A stretch of 51,304 nucleotides of DNA from Pseudonocardia acidicola. GTDB lineage: Bacteria; Actinomycetota; Actinomycetes; Mycobacteriales; Pseudonocardiaceae. Under the pieces are notes generated by a model that was given only the letters and a program-made list of their open reading frames with translations, was not told the origin of the DNA and ran no database searches. The position numbers and the translations under genes were made by a program. This document shows positions 51,118 to 51,304 of the stretch, one piece after another; positions within the stretch are counted from its first letter, which is position 1; every line of letters starts with the position of its first letter. The stretch lies in the NCBI RefSeq assembly GCF_012911935.1, contig NZ_JAAXLA010000048.1:1-51304 (forward strand). Reading direction: 5' to 3'.

Positions 51118-51304
51118 TCAGGGGACAGGGGCCGCAGCGGTGAGGGTGGCCGCCGGGGCGGCGGACGTGGTTGCCGGCGCCGGGGCGGCGGACGTGGTTG
51201 CCGGCGCCGGGGCGGCGGACGTGGTTGCCGGCGCCGGGGCGGCGGACGTGGTTGCCGGCGCCGGGGCGGCGGACGTGGTTGCCGGCGCCGGGGCGGCGGA
51301 CGTG
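51118..51304 (-). CDS. C-terminal end of a Thr/Ser/Ala/Pro-rich repeat protein (5' part beyond window)
   Basis: The minus strand is open from the right edge to TGA at 51120-51118. It encodes five to six copies of the nonapeptide TSAAPAPAT and ends TLTAAAPVP. Such Pro/Ala/Thr repeats are typical of the tails or linkers of secreted or surface proteins. No domain is visible in the fragment. The plus strand is also open through the repeat (VVAGAGAAD units after a GTG near 51140), so the coding strand is not certain. Confidence 0.45.
   Translation of the reverse strand, partial: TSAAPAPATTSAAPAPATTSAAPAPATTSAAPAPATTSAAPAPATTSAAPAATLTAAAPVP
51152..51304. repeat. Perfect 27-bp tandem repeats, at least 5.6 copies, running off the right edge
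   Basis: The unit begins GCCGGGGCGGCGGACGTG and recurs every 27 bases (starts at 51152, 51179, 51206, 51233, 51260 and 51287). I see no mismatch between copies in this window. The length is a multiple of three, so copy-number changes keep the frame. Confidence 0.95.

Noticed and set aside
51152..51304. Tandem repeats considered as a CRISPR array or iteron origin
   Set aside because: The units are directly adjacent with no spacers and encode a Pro/Ala/Thr repeat in frame; no cas or replication genes are near.

Overview
The window is extremely GC-rich with strongly GC-biased third codon positions, tightly overlapping ATGA/GTGA gene junctions, GTG/TTG starts and several leaderless-type promoters. 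With a GlxA/CslA glycan locus, a 13E12-type (DUF222-HNH) endonuclease behind a perfect CGAAC-N4-GTTCG SOS box, and a DUF2752 protein, this points to the chromosome of an actinomycete. Pseudonocardiales is plausible, but the genus cannot be fixed from the sequence. I see no tRNA, rRNA, IS element, integrase or CRISPR array.

Layout. (1) 1-1381: membrane histidine kinase cut by the left edge. (2) 12373 down to 1669, minus strand: a seven-gene probable operon. It encodes a GT2-GtrA-HPr-kinase-like fusion, a GT39-type transferase, a membrane-anchored phospholipase-C-family protein that has lost its catalytic residues, a PEGA-like anchored surface protein, a GH99-like/purple-acid-phosphatase fusion, a small secreted protein and a second purple-acid-phosphatase-like protein carrying a DNRLRE domain. 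The first five genes are joined by 4-base overlaps. The divergent region 12374-12647 holds two copies of a dyad element and drives an MFS transporter and a beta-propeller/DUF11 protein on the plus strand. (3) 15484-17387: PAP2 phosphatase and secreted GH26-like glycosidase, both apparently leaderless. (4) 27905 down to 17287: a nine-gene coupled exopolysaccharide operon (Wzy-MurJ/Wzx fusion, deacetylase, two GT4s, two Wzz-like proteins, two FemAB/CelD-type acyltransferases and a proline-dehydrogenase homologue with an altered active site). (5) 28108-33224: two small proteins, then the initiating sugar-phosphate transferase, a GalE-like epimerase and UDP-glucose dehydrogenase, which supply the same polysaccharide pathway.

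(6) 33666-42765: mixed chromosomal genes (minimal MscS channel, two methyltransferases, VOC protein, EEP phosphohydrolase, secreted GH25-like protein, DUF2752 pair, SOS-controlled HNH nuclease, low-molecular-weight tyrosine phosphatase, membrane protein). (7) 43066-45999: an fdrA-ylbE (allF-allG type) pair behind a 15-bp palindrome. (8) 50935 down to 46006: cslA-glxA-cslZ, the actinomycete beta-glucan synthase / copper radical oxidase / GH6 endoglucanase operon. (9) Right edge: perfect 27-bp tandem repeats that encode the Thr/Ser/Ala/Pro-rich tail of a protein entering from the right.

The unifying theme is cell-envelope glycan synthesis: three separate glycan systems (a lipid-linked-sugar/phosphatase operon, a Wzx/Wzy capsule-type operon and the Csl glucan operon) lie within about 50 kb. 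The best candidates for undescribed biology are the seven-gene operon of section 2, with its unusual fusions and pseudo-phosphoesterase, and the modified proline dehydrogenase plus Wzy-flippase fusion of section 4.
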